A program made the position numbers and the translations under genes. 64,000 nt of DNA from Planococcus beigongshangi (GTDB lineage: Bacteria; Bacillota; Bacilli; Bacillales_A; Planococcaceae). Each line of letters opens with the position of its first letter. Position 1 is the first letter of the stretch. Positions 1 through 7,677 of this stretch are shown piece by piece. The stretch lies in contig NZ_JADHDU010000003.1 of assembly GCF_016820495.1 (NCBI RefSeq), positions 62,367 through 126,366 on the forward strand. The letters are read 5' to 3'. Under the pieces are notes generated by a model, which saw nothing but the letters and a program-made list of their open reading frames with translations, did not search any database and was not told where the DNA came from.

Positions 1-1
1 C

Positions 2-97
2 GAACTGACCGACAAAGCGCTCGGTTTGAATGAAACGGCTCTTTCCACAGCTGCAATAGCTGACGCTGATGACAAATCAGTGAAAGAACGAGTGTAA
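2..97 (+). CDS. C-terminal end of an unidentified protein (partial)
   Basis: An open frame enters from the left edge and stops at a TAA at 95-97, followed directly by a terminator. The visible 31 residues are polar and alanine-rich and end in KERV, with no recognisable motif. The upstream part lies outside the window, so no function can be given. The frame is supported only by its position just before a good terminator. Confidence 0.5.
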   Translation, partial: ELTDKALGLNETALSTAAIADADDKSVKERV

Positions 98-103
98 AAA
101 GTT

Positions 104-139
104 AAAAGAAAGCCCTGAAAGTCGGGCTTTCTTTTTTTT
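104..139 (+). terminator. Rho-independent terminator
   Basis: A 12-bp stem (AAAAGAAAGCCC / GGGCTTTCTTTT) with an 8-nt loop is followed by a run of eight T. It ends the partial gene entering from the left edge. Confidence 0.85.
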
Positions 140-149
140 GATTGGTTAT

Positions 150-275
150 GTGCGGGAGAGCGGGGTTTATGTGCGGAAGATGGGATTTGTGTGCGGTGAG
201 CAGAATTTATGTGCGGAAGATGGGATTTATGTGCGGAGAATAAAGTTTGTGTGCGCAGTGACAACAATATGTGCA
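150..275 (+). repeat. Intergenic array of ~20-bp units, GTGCGG type (array A)
   Basis: The core GTGCG(G) starts at 150, 171, 191, 211, 231, 251 and, degenerate, 271: spacings 21, then 20 five times. Between cores the sequence differs, although two units share GGAAGATGGGATT. No protein reading fits a 20-bp period. The array lies after a terminator and before the small membrane-protein gene, and belongs to the array superfamily seen throughout the window. Confidence 0.75.
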
Positions 276-302
276 TTTCAATAAAATTCTGCCACACTCC
301 AG

Positions 303-386
303 ATTCTAAAGCCGAAGCGGATGTTTTTCGCCAGGCGAAAAACTCCAATCCCTTAAGGAAGCTTTCGCGTCCGCGAAAGCTTTTTC
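303..386 (+). repeat. Two-hairpin dispersed element, copy 1
   Basis: The element opens with ATTCTAAAGC. A first hairpin follows, GTTTTTCGC / GCGAAAAAC with a 3-nt loop inside flanks GGATG and CTCC, and then a second hairpin GGAAGCTTTCGCG / CGCGAAAGCTTTTTCC. Near-copies occur at 22873, 43733 and 52201 on this strand and at 30248 on the other. The second hairpin with its T run resembles an intrinsic terminator. Confidence 0.7.
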
Positions 387-548
387 CATTCAAGTCTTTC
401 CAGTGTTAACAAATAATTCTAATTATGTATGCTAGAATATAGGAAAAGCTTGTTCTAAATCAGCTCGCACGGACGAAATGAATCATGTCAGACACCTAAG
501 TAGATTATCCAGATTCTATACATCTTTCTAAATAGACAGGAATATGGG

Positions 549-968
549 GTGTTTATAATCGGGGAACTGATTAACGGTAACGAAACGATCATTATGCTTA
601 TCTATTGTTTGGTCATGTTATGGCTCAATGTCGATTATTTAAGGGAATATAAGAAAATTAAAGAAGGCATGATGGATATTTCGTCTGAAGAAGAATTGGA
701 GATCGACCCTAAGCATATTTCGGTCATGCTGCTGGGGTTGCTCGTTAACTTTATCCGCAGGTGGTTCATTTACCTATTGGCCGTCTCGGTGACGGAAAAT
801 GCTGTGGTGATTGGCATCTCAATTATTTTATTCGCTGCCAGCCTGTATGATACTTTGTTCAATTACAGTCTCGCGAAAATGAAGAAATCGAAGACCAAGC
901 TGTATCTGGCGATGGCCGATGCAGTATTCATCTCCATTTTCATCATCCATCTTTTCACTTTGCTATGA
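549..968 (+). CDS. Small integral membrane protein, unknown function
   Basis: The 139-residue product has about four hydrophobic segments: near residues 12-28, 58-80, 82-102 and 117-139. A charged cytoplasmic-type loop (DYLREYKKIKEGMMDISSEEELE) follows the first segment. I recognise no domain. The start is taken as GTG at 549 because an ACAGG sequence lies about nine bases upstream; a shorter version from ATG 594 lacks a ribosome binding site. The gene is followed by a bidirectional terminator shared with the convergent ECF gene. Confidence 0.7.
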   Translation: MFIIGELINGNETIIMLIYCLVMLWLNVDYLREYKKIKEGMMDISSEEELEIDPKHISVMLLGLLVNFIRRWFIYLLAVSVTENAVVIGISIILFAASLYDTLFNYSLAKMKKSKTKLYLAMADAVFISIFIIHLFTLL

Positions 969-1002
969 TCCATCTTTTACATAAAGCCAGTTTTATTGAA
1001 AG

Positions 1003-1031
1003 AAAATCTCAGTTCACTGAACTGAGATTTT
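1003..1031. terminator. Bidirectional terminator
   Basis: A perfect 14-bp inverted repeat (AAAATCTCAGTTCA / TGAACTGAGATTTT) with a 1-nt centre and T/A-rich ends lies between the convergent genes at 549 and 1039. It can serve both. Confidence 0.8.
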
Positions 1032-1038
1032 CCTTATT

Positions 1039-1590
1039 TTATAGCCCTCTTTTGAAGAAAGGCACTTTTTTCAATGCGATTACTACAGGGATCGCGATCA
1101 GCAGGCCGACGGAGTTCTGGACAAGATTGCCCGGAATGGAAGCAGCCGGAATGATGAAACTGCTGAAGATGATGGCTTCACCCACATAATAGACGGCCAC
1201 CATCACTGGAATGGAGACGATGGCTGCAAGGATGTTAAATGCTTTACTGCCACCTTGGCGACCGGCGGACCATGCGATTCGGCCGACAATGTAACCCTGT
1301 AATCCGCGGGCGATGATCGTGATCGGAGCCCATAGCGTCCAGCCGTTGATAAGGTCGAATAATCCCATGCCGACAGCGCCGGCAATGGCGGCCTTTTTCG
1401 GTCCGAACAGCATGGCGATGGTGAACAGCATCGCTGTACCGAGGTGGACCAATCCACCGTTTGCGGCAATCGGCAGCCGGATATTCAATAATTGGGTGGC
1501 GACAAAAACAAGCGAAATGGCCATTGCTGTCAGGATCAAATCGAATGTGCGTTTACTGGAAACAGGTTTTACCGCAGCTGTTTTTTGCAT
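1039..1590 (-). CDS. ECF transporter S-component (substrate-specific membrane subunit)
   Basis: A 183-residue, highly hydrophobic protein with five to six membrane helices. The pattern is typical of energy-coupling-factor S-components: AMAISLVFVATQLLNIRLP near the N-terminus, then GGLVHLGTAMLFTIAMLFGPKKAAIAG, a small-residue-rich stretch followed by a conserved Gly/Lys loop. Such proteins bind a vitamin or other micronutrient and work with the shared EcfT/EcfA module, which is not encoded here. The substrate cannot be read from sequence. The 5' leader holds a hairpin (1627-1648, AGCGGC stem). A GGAAGG site precedes the ATG. I do not recognise a riboswitch class in the leader. Confidence 0.8.
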   Translation of the reverse strand: MQKTAAVKPVSSKRTFDLILTAMAISLVFVATQLLNIRLPIAANGGLVHLGTAMLFTIAMLFGPKKAAIAGAVGMGLFDLINGWTLWAPITIIARGLQGYIVGRIAWSAGRQGGSKAFNILAAIVSIPVMVAVYYVGEAIIFSSFIIPAASIPGNLVQNSVGLLIAIPVVIALKKVPFFKRGL

Positions 1591-1881
1591 AAGAATTACC
1601 TTCCTTTTGAAAATGGATTTTTTTCAAGCGGCCGAAAAATCCGCCGCTCTATGATTCCTGCTAAGAATAGCAAATGGTTGACCCAGTTGAAAGTGCCAAA
1701 TATGGTTAATTCTTAGGGGTCAGTTTTCCAAAGAATAAAGGACTTACGGAATTAGCCCTCATCTTTTGGTAAAATGTATGCAGATGAAGAAATTTTGAAA
1801 ACGACATGAAATGAAGTCATTGATAGTGCATCCATGACTTCTATGTGGGTTTTGTGCTGACGAAAGATTGGAGAAGATGGA

Positions 1882-3942
1882 ATGGAAAAAGAACAGTCGA
1901 GGTATTCGCGGCTTGCCAATATAACGCAGATCATCAATGCGAAACTGGAACTCCAGGAAGTTCTGCAGCAAGTGACGACGGCCATTTCGGAAGAGATTGT
2001 CCGTTGCAGTGCAGTCGGCATTTATTTGCCGCAGGAGGATGGCACTTACCGGGGCTATACGGGGAAACCGGAACGCATGAATGGCATGACTTTACAATCG
2101 CAGGTGATCGATCCGGCAACGGACCCGCTGGCTGCAGAAGTGATCAAAACGCGAAAAACCGTTTATATACCGGATACACAGCAAGACGGCCGTCCCGACT
2201 CGAATTCCGTGGAAAATTTCCAGATCCGATCGCTTCTGGCTTTGCCGATTTCCTATAAAGAAGAATTATTCGGCCTGGTATTCCTGTTCAATTACGGGAG
2301 TCTGATGAATTTGCAGAAATCCGAAATTGAAAGTGTGGAGGCTTATGTGAATATGGCCGGCTTAGCGATCCACAACGCAAAAAATATTGCCGAGAAGGAA
2401 AAGCTGTTGCAAGAAAAACAATTGCTGTTGAATCTCAGCCAGGAGTTGTCATATTGTTCGACCAGCCAGGAAAGTTTGGAAGTCTGCTTTTCCTATGTGG
2501 AAAAAATAATTTTCCTCGATCAATTTATTGCACATACGGTAAAACCATCTATGGCCGGAATTGATAACGGATTGATCTTCACAGCGGCAGGCAATTCGAC
2601 GGAAGAAGAATGGAATGAAACACTTCGCCAGAAAGGCTTGTTGAAAAGCTTCGAAGAATCACTCGCAGATGTGGTCATACTCCGTCAGCGTATGCATTTA
2701 AAGGTTTCTCAAAACCAGGTCTTGCTGCTGTCTCCTTTGATCTCAATGGGGAAAGTACAGGGGATTGTCTCCGCAATCTGCATTTTCGATGACAAGGAAG
2801 ATTTTAAAGAAGCGCAGATCCCATTGGCCCAATCCATCGTCGATGCAACGGCACCGGTATTTTCGAATTTATTGTATATGGATGGGCTGGAAGTGATGGT
2901 CGAAGAACGGACGAGTGAGCTGTATGCCGCCAATAAGCGGGCCAATAGCGTCATCGAAAGCATCACGGACGGTTTTTTTGCGCTCAACAAAAAATGGGAG
3001 TATGTCTATATAAATAAACATCACCTGATGCCGGAAGATAAAAAGGATGCGGCTCTAAGCGGCAAGAATATGTGGGAAATCTATCCCGAATTGCTCGGAA
3101 GCGATATTTACCATGCTTTCCAGCGGGCCATGAAGGATAGGGTGACCGTGCGTTTCGAGGCCTATTCGGAAGAAGAAGATTATTGGTATGAAGTCACTGC
3201 CTATCCTTTTGATGACGGCATCTGCTGCATGCTGAAGAATATCAAGGAAAAGAAGAAGTACGAGAAGGAATTGAAACGGCTGGCCAATCTGGATCTGATC
3301 GGCCAGATGGCGGCGGGGATCAGCCATGAAATCCGCAATCCGATGACGACGGTGAGAGGGTTTCTGCAATTATTGAAGGCGGATGAGTTATTGGCGCCGC
3401 ATGCCGGCCATTTCGATTTGATGATCAGTGAACTCGACCGGGCCAATGCCATCATTACGGAATTCCTTTCCGTCGGCAATACGCGGACATCCGATATGAA
3501 AATGATGAATTTGAATACCATCATCCAGGACATTGCCCCGCTGATTAAAAGCGATGCGTTCAATCAAAACAAGCAGCTTGAAATTTATACGCAGGAAATT
3601 CCGGATTTATTGCTTAATCATAATGAAATCAAGCAATTGATCATCAACCTGTACCGCAATGGCTTTGAAGCGATGGAAGAAGGCGGCACGCTGACCATCG
3701 GAACCTATGTGGAAGAAGATAATAGTGTGGTGCTGGCGGTGCAGGACCAGGGAAGCGGCATCGATCCCGCCATCATGGAGAAAATCGGTACGCCGTTTTA
3801 TACGACCAAAGAAGGCGGGACCGGCCTCGGACTTGGCATCTGCTATGCGGTGGCAGCCCGCCATAATGCAGCCATCGACATTGAAACAGGACCGGAAGGC
3901 ACGATTTTCTTTACGAAATTCCAAGTTGCCGGAATAGACTGA
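1882..3942 (+). CDS. Sensor histidine kinase (GAF-GAF-PAS-HisKA-HATPase)
   Basis: A 686-residue soluble kinase with no membrane segment. Residues ~10-165 form a GAF domain (LANITQIINAKLELQEVLQQV, then LLALPI), ~175-340 look like a second, weaker GAF, and ~350-460 a PAS domain (ESITDGFFALNKKWEYVYIN). The dimerisation/phosphoacceptor helix carries GISHEIRNPMT with His482. The C-terminal ATPase shows the N box (NLYRNGFEAM), G1 (DQGSGI), F (TPFYTTK) and G2 (GTGLGLGI) motifs, so it should be active. This layout resembles Bacillus orphan kinases feeding a phosphorelay. No response-regulator gene is adjacent. The start has GGAGAAG upstream. Confidence 0.9.
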   Translation: MEKEQSRYSRLANITQIINAKLELQEVLQQVTTAISEEIVRCSAVGIYLPQEDGTYRGYTGKPERMNGMTLQSQVIDPATDPLAAEVIKTRKTVYIPDTQQDGRPDSNSVENFQIRSLLALPISYKEELFGLVFLFNYGSLMNLQKSEIESVEAYVNMAGLAIHNAKNIAEKEKLLQEKQLLLNLSQELSYCSTSQESLEVCFSYVEKIIFLDQFIAHTVKPSMAGIDNGLIFTAAGNSTEEEWNETLRQKGLLKSFEESLADVVILRQRMHLKVSQNQVLLLSPLISMGKVQGIVSAICIFDDKEDFKEAQIPLAQSIVDATAPVFSNLLYMDGLEVMVEERTSELYAANKRANSVIESITDGFFALNKKWEYVYINKHHLMPEDKKDAALSGKNMWEIYPELLGSDIYHAFQRAMKDRVTVRFEAYSEEEDYWYEVTAYPFDDGICCMLKNIKEKKKYEKELKRLANLDLIGQMAAGISHEIRNPMTTVRGFLQLLKADELLAPHAGHFDLMISELDRANAIITEFLSVGNTRTSDMKMMNLNTIIQDIAPLIKSDAFNQNKQLEIYTQEIPDLLLNHNEIKQLIINLYRNGFEAMEEGGTLTIGTYVEEDNSVVLAVQDQGSGIDPAIMEKIGTPFYTTKEGGTGLGLGICYAVAARHNAAIDIETGPEGTIFFTKFQVAGID

Positions 3943-3975
3943 AAAAGGATATGCTATAGCAAAGGGGGGATGGGG

Positions 3976-4470
3976 ATGAAGAAGCTTTACATGAAACAGA
4001 AGGTGTTCAGTCTGAGCGGCAAATTTACGGTAAAGGACATCGATCAGCAGGATGTCTATTACGTTGAAGGCAGTTTCATGCAAATTCCCAAGACTTTTAC
4101 CATCATGGATCCGTCGCGCAAGGAAATTGCGCTGATTACGAAAAAAGTGTTCAGCCTTTTGCCGAAATTTTTTGTCGAAGTGGACGGCCGTGAAGCCATG
4201 ACGATCAATAAGGAATTTTCCTTTTTCAAAGCCCGCTATACGATTGATGCAGAGGGAATCGATGTGCAGGGAAATTGGTGGGACATGGATTTTGAAGTCT
4301 TACGTAAGGGGGAAGTTGTCGGTTCAGTGAGCAAACAATGGTTCACATGGGGCGACACTTACGAAATGGAGATTCTGGACGAAGAAATGGAGCATCTTAT
4401 CATTGCTCTGGTGGTGGCCATCGACTGTGTCAAGGCGGATCAGGCGGCGGCAGCTTCGGGCGGTGCGTAA
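3976..4470 (+). CDS. LURP-one-related (YxjI-type) protein
   Basis: A 164-residue protein of the tubby-like LURP-one fold: repeated beta strands around YMKQKVFSLSGKFTVKD, FTIMDPSRKEIALITKK and RYTIDAEGIDVQGNWWDMDFEV. The family is possibly membrane-phospholipid associated, but bacterial members have no firmly assigned function. The start ATG at 3976 is preferred over 3970 because AAAGGGGGG ends six bases before it. The gene follows the kinase by about 30 bp and ends at a strong terminator, so the two may be co-transcribed. Confidence 0.8.
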   Translation: MKKLYMKQKVFSLSGKFTVKDIDQQDVYYVEGSFMQIPKTFTIMDPSRKEIALITKKVFSLLPKFFVEVDGREAMTINKEFSFFKARYTIDAEGIDVQGNWWDMDFEVLRKGEVVGSVSKQWFTWGDTYEMEILDEEMEHLIIALVVAIDCVKADQAAAASGGA

Positions 4471-4493
4471 GCAATCTTATTAAAAGGGAAGAC

Positions 4494-4523
4494 GAAGCGG
4501 CCGGAAATGGGCCGCTTTTTTAA
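4494..4523 (+). terminator. Rho-independent terminator
   Basis: Stem AAGCGGCC / GGCCGCTT with a six-base loop is followed by T6. It ends the kinase/LURP-one unit. Confidence 0.85.
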
Positions 4524-4638
4524 TTTATTTCATACAGAAAGCGGTCAAAGCGGGGTGAAGCCGGCATGCAACTGAAAGTAGCTTTACTTCGCATGGGATT
4601 ATGCTCAAACTTGAAAGTATAGAAAGGCAGTGGTTTAA

Positions 4639-5091
4639 ATGACTTTTGGAGAACGGGTGAAAACTGAAAGAGAGCGGAAGGGGTGGTCCCAAACAGAGCT
4701 TGCAGAGAAAATTCATGTCAGTAGGCAGTCGGTTTCAAAATGGGAGACGGGAAAGAGCCTGCCAAGCATCGAAGTTCTGATTGATCTTAGCGATCTGTTT
4801 GGAATAACAATTGACGAAATGCTGAGGAGTGACAGGGAATTGAAAGAAAAAGTGATTCAGGACAGCAGACAACTGGCTTATCCGAAGTGGAAAGTTTTCT
4901 TTGACAGTGTGTTTTTAATCGGTGTGCTATTGTTGGCGGCCAAGCTTATTGCTTTCGCTATCAATTATTTTGCAGGAACGGATTTATTGCAGATGGATGG
5001 CCTGCCAAGATTGTTGGCCAATTTTGGTCCATTGGCTTTGATGCTGATCGGCGGAGTCGGCAGCGATTCGCTGAAAGATAAATACCGCTGA
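4639..5091 (+). CDS. XRE-family HTH regulator with C-terminal membrane segments
   Basis: Residues 5-62 are a Cro/C1-type helix-turn-helix (RERKGWSQTELAEKI, then SRQSVSKWETGKSLPS). It is followed by a linker and two hydrophobic segments (near residues 90-112 and 127-142). Membrane-anchored XRE regulators of this size are common in Firmicutes and usually control a nearby or autologous promoter. A short inverted repeat AAGTA-GCTT-TACTT lies upstream, near 4577, and might be an operator; this is inference. AGAAAGG precedes the start. The GNAT gene follows 27 bp downstream on the same strand and may be co-transcribed. Confidence 0.85.
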   Translation: MTFGERVKTERERKGWSQTELAEKIHVSRQSVSKWETGKSLPSIEVLIDLSDLFGITIDEMLRSDRELKEKVIQDSRQLAYPKWKVFFDSVFLIGVLLLAAKLIAFAINYFAGTDLLQMDGLPRLLANFGPLALMLIGGVGSDSLKDKYR

Positions 5092-5118
5092 CGGGAAAGA
5101 GATGAAAGGGTGAAGGAA

Positions 5119-5673
5119 ATGGGAGAGCTTTATATATTCGAATCTGAAAGGCTCGGTTTCAGAAGATGGAAAGATGACGATAGGGAAGGGTTTGCCGAAA
5201 TGAACGCGAATCCCGAGGTGATGGAGTTCTTTCCGGACACGTTGACGAAGGATGAATCGGATAAGCTGATTGAGCGATTCGAGCAGCATACCGAAGAAAA
5301 AGGCTTTGGCATTTGGGCAGTCGAACGAAAGGAAGACGGTGCGTTCATCGGCTTTATCGGACTGCTGGAAGTCGGCTTTGATGCGGGTTTCCCGGGAGCC
5401 GTTGAAATTGGCTGGCGGCTGGACAATAAATTCTGGAAGCGCGGCTATGCGGCAGAAGGGGCGAAAGCGACGCTCGATTATGCTTTCAAGATTTTGGACA
5501 TGAATGAAATCTGTTCCTTTACCGCACAGACCAATAAGCCGTCGGAAATGGTCATGCAACGGATCGGCATGACAAAAGCGGGTGAATTCGACCATCCAAA
5601 ATTGGAAAAAGGAAGTCCATTGAAAAAGCATGTGCTTTATCGAATTACAACGGGCGAATACGCCGCGCTTTAA
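5119..5673 (+). CDS. GNAT N-acetyltransferase (RimJ/RimL type)
   Basis: A 184-residue acetyltransferase_3-type protein. It starts with the usual ESERLGFRRWKDDD strand, has EIGWRLDNKFWKRGYAAEGAKATLDYAF as the acetyl-CoA pyrophosphate-binding region (R/Q-x-x-G-x-A pattern as KRGYAAEG), and closes with SFTAQTNKPSEMVMQRIGM. The family transfers acetyl groups to protein N-termini or small amines; the substrate is unknown. The start is ATG 5119 with AAAGGGTG upstream; a GTG at 5110 is also in frame. It lies just after the XRE gene. Confidence 0.85.
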   Translation: MGELYIFESERLGFRRWKDDDREGFAEMNANPEVMEFFPDTLTKDESDKLIERFEQHTEEKGFGIWAVERKEDGAFIGFIGLLEVGFDAGFPGAVEIGWRLDNKFWKRGYAAEGAKATLDYAFKILDMNEICSFTAQTNKPSEMVMQRIGMTKAGEFDHPKLEKGSPLKKHVLYRITTGEYAAL

Positions 5674-5683
5674 GCGAAATGCA

Positions 5684-5712
5684 TTGACTTATTGCCGCTT
5701 AGGGCTTATTGT
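5684..5712 (+). promoter_or_regulatory. SigA-type promoter for a candidate small RNA
   Basis: TTGACT and TATTGT are separated by exactly 17 bases, 11 bp after the stop codon of the GNAT gene. The next feature downstream is a structured, terminator-ended stretch without an ORF. Confidence 0.6.
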
Positions 5713-5718
5713 TAGAGA

Positions 5719-5838
5719 CGCGATGAGCTCATTTGCGTAAGACGCACAAGCACTCCTTTCGGGGAAACACGTTGTGGAGCGTGGCTTGGACGCCGCAAAT
5801 ATCGATACACCCCGCCTTTATGGCGGGGTGTTTTTTGT
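5719..5838 (+). ncRNA. Candidate small structured RNA (~120 nt)
   Basis: The stretch lies between a good promoter (5684-5712) and a strong terminator (5805-5838) and holds no credible ORF. A closing helix ATTTGCG (5731-5737) / CGCAAAT (5794-5800) encloses a second helix, AAGC-CTCC with GGAG-GCTT. The apical part contains a purine-rich loop. I do not match it to a known RNA family. It could be a trans-acting sRNA or the leader of something lost. The TPP riboswitch starts only downstream of a separate repeat array. Confidence 0.45.
5805..5838 (+). terminator. Rho-independent terminator of the candidate sRNA
   Basis: Ten-bp GC-rich stem ACACCCCGCC / GGCGGGGTGT with a five-base loop, followed by T6. 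Confidence 0.9.
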
Positions 5839-5860
5839 TATTCGGCAGATTGGAATATTT

Positions 5861-5925
5861 GCGTGCGGTTAAGCGATACTTGTGTGCGATTAAATCAATT
5901 TGCGTGCGTTCAACCAGAATCCCTT
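5861..5925 (+). repeat. Short array of 20-21-bp units, TGCG type (array B)
   Basis: Three units begin at 5861, 5882 and 5902 (GCGTGCGGTTAA, GTGTGCGATTAAA, GCGTGCGTTCAAC). The last carries the GCGTTC variant that also closes the arrays at 9645, 52399 and 62779. It sits between the sRNA terminator and the thi leader. Confidence 0.7.
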
Positions 5926-5992
5926 CTTCGTAAATAAATTTGTGATTCTCCAGACACTGTGATAATCTGTGAGGGAACAACTGAATACATGC

Positions 5993-6080
5993 ACCACTGG
6001 GGGAGCCGGTTACCGGCTGAGACGAGCAATGCTCGGACCCTTTGAACCTGATCTGGATCATACCAGCGGAGGGAAGTGGG
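5993..6080 (+). promoter_or_regulatory. TPP riboswitch (THI element)
   Basis: The conserved parts are present in order: GGGGAGCC, the CTGAGA box at 6017, ACCCTTTGAACCTGATC, and the closing GCGGAGGGAAGTGG paired with the initial CCACT. An extended -10 (TGTGATAAT, 5958-5966) precedes it as the likely promoter. It is followed at 6121 by a terminator just before tenA, so thiamine pyrophosphate should shut off the tenA-thiM-thiD-thiE-thiW operon by termination. Confidence 0.97.
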
Positions 6081-6120
6081 CGAGCGTATGCCGGATTTCT
6101 CTATTCCTTTGCGTATATGA

Positions 6121-6158
6121 TTGCCGCTTTCCTTTACTGGAAAGCGGTATTTTATTTT
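6121..6158 (+). terminator. Riboswitch expression-platform terminator
   Basis: Stem CCGCTTTCC / GGAAAGCGG and a T-rich tail lie between the TPP aptamer and tenA. Confidence 0.8.
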
Positions 6159-6179
6159 GCCTGAAAGGGGCTGGAGAAG

Positions 6180-6875
6180 ATGAAATTTACACAGGAAGTG
6201 CGACAAGAATGCGAGGGATTATGGCAGGCGAGTTTTGATCATCCGTTTGTGAAAGGGATTGCGGACGGCAGTTTGCCGGTGGAGATCTTTCGCTATTACG
6301 TCATGCAGGACGCTTATTATCTGACGAATTTTGCGAAGATGCAGGCGGTCGGTGCGCTTAAAGCGCCGGACCTTGCCACGACAAAAAGCTTTGCGCATCA
6401 TGCCGAGCAGACATGCGCGGCGGAAATGGCGCTCCATGAATCATTTATGGGCATGCTCGGGGTAACGGAAGAAGATTGGAAGAAATTCGAGCCATCACCG
6501 AGTGCCTATGCGTATGTGTCGCATATGTACCGCGCGATGGAAGGGGATCTGGCGGATGTGCTGGCGACAATTCTGCCGTGTTACTGGCTTTATTATGAAA
6601 TCGGGGAGCGCTTGAAAGATGCCGAGCCGGATCACCCGATTTACGACCGGTGGATCGAGACTTACGGATCTGAGTGGTTCGGTGAATTGGTGCAGGAGCA
6701 GATTGACCGGATGGATCGTTTAGCGGAAGGGCTGCCAGCGGAACGGCGCCAGGAACTGAAGGACCGCTTCCGCCGCAGCAGTTATTACGAGTGGAATTAC
6801 TGGCAGCAGGCATGGACGATGGAAACCTGGGAACTGCCGGCGCAGGTAAAGGCTGGTGTCGGTTATGATCAATAA
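6180..6875 (+). CDS. tenA: TenA, aminopyrimidine aminohydrolase / thiaminase II
   Basis: A 231-residue TenA. It releases hydroxymethylpyrimidine from aminomethylpyrimidine and other thiamine breakdown products, so feeds the salvage route continued by ThiD. Family active-site residues are present: Asp44 (VMQDAYYL), Cys134 (LPCYWLYYE) and Glu204 (SYYEWNYW). Length is normal. It is the first gene after the TPP riboswitch, with GGAGAAG just before its ATG, and its end overlaps the start of thiM. The operon holds salvage genes and no de novo thiC/thiG. Confidence 0.95.
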   Translation: MKFTQEVRQECEGLWQASFDHPFVKGIADGSLPVEIFRYYVMQDAYYLTNFAKMQAVGALKAPDLATTKSFAHHAEQTCAAEMALHESFMGMLGVTEEDWKKFEPSPSAYAYVSHMYRAMEGDLADVLATILPCYWLYYEIGERLKDAEPDHPIYDRWIETYGSEWFGELVQEQIDRMDRLAEGLPAERRQELKDRFRRSSYYEWNYWQQAWTMETWELPAQVKAGVGYDQ

Positions 6876-7677
6876 AATCAGAAGCGAAAATCCGATCATC
6901 CATTGCATCACCAATCATGTCGTGTCGAATTTTCAGGCGAATGGGCTGCTGGCCATCGGGGCTTCGCCGATCATGGGCGAGGCACAAGAGGAAGTGGAGG
7001 AACTGGTCGCCATTTCACGCGCATTGTCACTGAATATCGGTACGTTGAATAAAGACACGCTGAACAGTATGATCCTCGCCGGAAAACAGGCGAACAAACA
7101 AAAGATCCCCGTAATTCTGGATCCGGTTGGAGCAGGAGCGACCGCTTTTCGAAAAGAGGCCGTGCAGAGAATTTTAAGGGAAATCGATGTCCAGGTGCTG
7201 CGCTGCAACGCAGGGGAACTGGCTGCAATCGGCGGTGTGGAATGGACGTCAAAAGGTGTCGATGCAGGTGAAGGCAATATCGACCTCAAGGAACTGGCGG
7301 CCCGGGTGGCAAAAGAATACAGCTTGGTAGTGGCAGTGACAGGCGAGACCGATTTCGTGGCCGACGGTTCGCGGGTGGAGAAGATCACAGGCGGTACAGA
7401 GCTGATGAGTTCTGTAACCGGCATGGGCTGCCTGCTAAGCGCTGTAACAGCGGCTTTTACAGCAATATCTCCTGACAATCCAACAGCTGCGGCGATCGAA
7501 GCTCTCACATTTTACGGGGAAGCCGGTAAAAAAGCGGCAGCTTCTTCAGAAGGGCCCGGCAGCTTCCGCGAGAAGTTCCTGGATGCTTTATTCGGCCATG
7601 AGCTTGAGCAAAACGGTGTCGATTTTGAACAAGAGAAAGGAGTGGATGTGCTGTGGCAGCGATCAAGCAGGTATTGA
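6865..7677 (+). CDS. thiM: Hydroxyethylthiazole kinase
   Basis: Phosphorylates 4-methyl-5-hydroxyethylthiazole in thiazole salvage. The N-terminus (PIIHCITNHVVSNFQANGLLAIGASPIM) and the GMGCLLSAV segment near the C-terminus, with the conserved active-site Cys, are typical of ThiM, as is VILDPVGAGAT. The ATG at 6865 is chosen because AAAGG lies about 11 bases upstream; the in-frame GTG at 6856 has no proper spacing. The start overlaps tenA by 11 bases and the end overlaps thiD, which suggests translational coupling. Confidence 0.95.
   Translation: MINKIRSENPIIHCITNHVVSNFQANGLLAIGASPIMGEAQEEVEELVAISRALSLNIGTLNKDTLNSMILAGKQANKQKIPVILDPVGAGATAFRKEAVQRILREIDVQVLRCNAGELAAIGGVEWTSKGVDAGEGNIDLKELAARVAKEYSLVVAVTGETDFVADGSRVEKITGGTELMSSVTGMGCLLSAVTAAFTAISPDNPTAAAIEALTFYGEAGKKAAASSEGPGSFREKFLDALFGHELEQNGVDFEQEKGVDVLWQRSSRY

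Noticed and set aside
150-275. Repeat array considered as CRISPR
   Set aside because: Cores are only about ten bases, degenerate, with ~10-base gaps and no cas genes; the spacing is too short for repeat plus spacer.
209-409. 66-codon plus-strand ORF
   Set aside because: It runs through repeat array A and the two-hairpin element, has no SD and no domain.
965-1189. Plus-strand ORF after the small membrane protein
   Set aside because: It crosses a strong bidirectional terminator and is antisense to the ECF gene.
1592-1740. Riboswitch in the leader of the ECF S-component gene
   Set aside because: One hairpin is present but no match to the preQ1, TPP, FMN or THF cores I could recognise.
6856-6864. 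GTG start for thiM
   Set aside because: Only three bases separate it from the nearest SD; ATG 6865 is better spaced.
6445-6987. 180-codon minus-strand ORF opposite tenA
   Set aside because: It is antisense to a clear tenA/thiM pair, with arginine/proline-rich composition typical of shadow frames.
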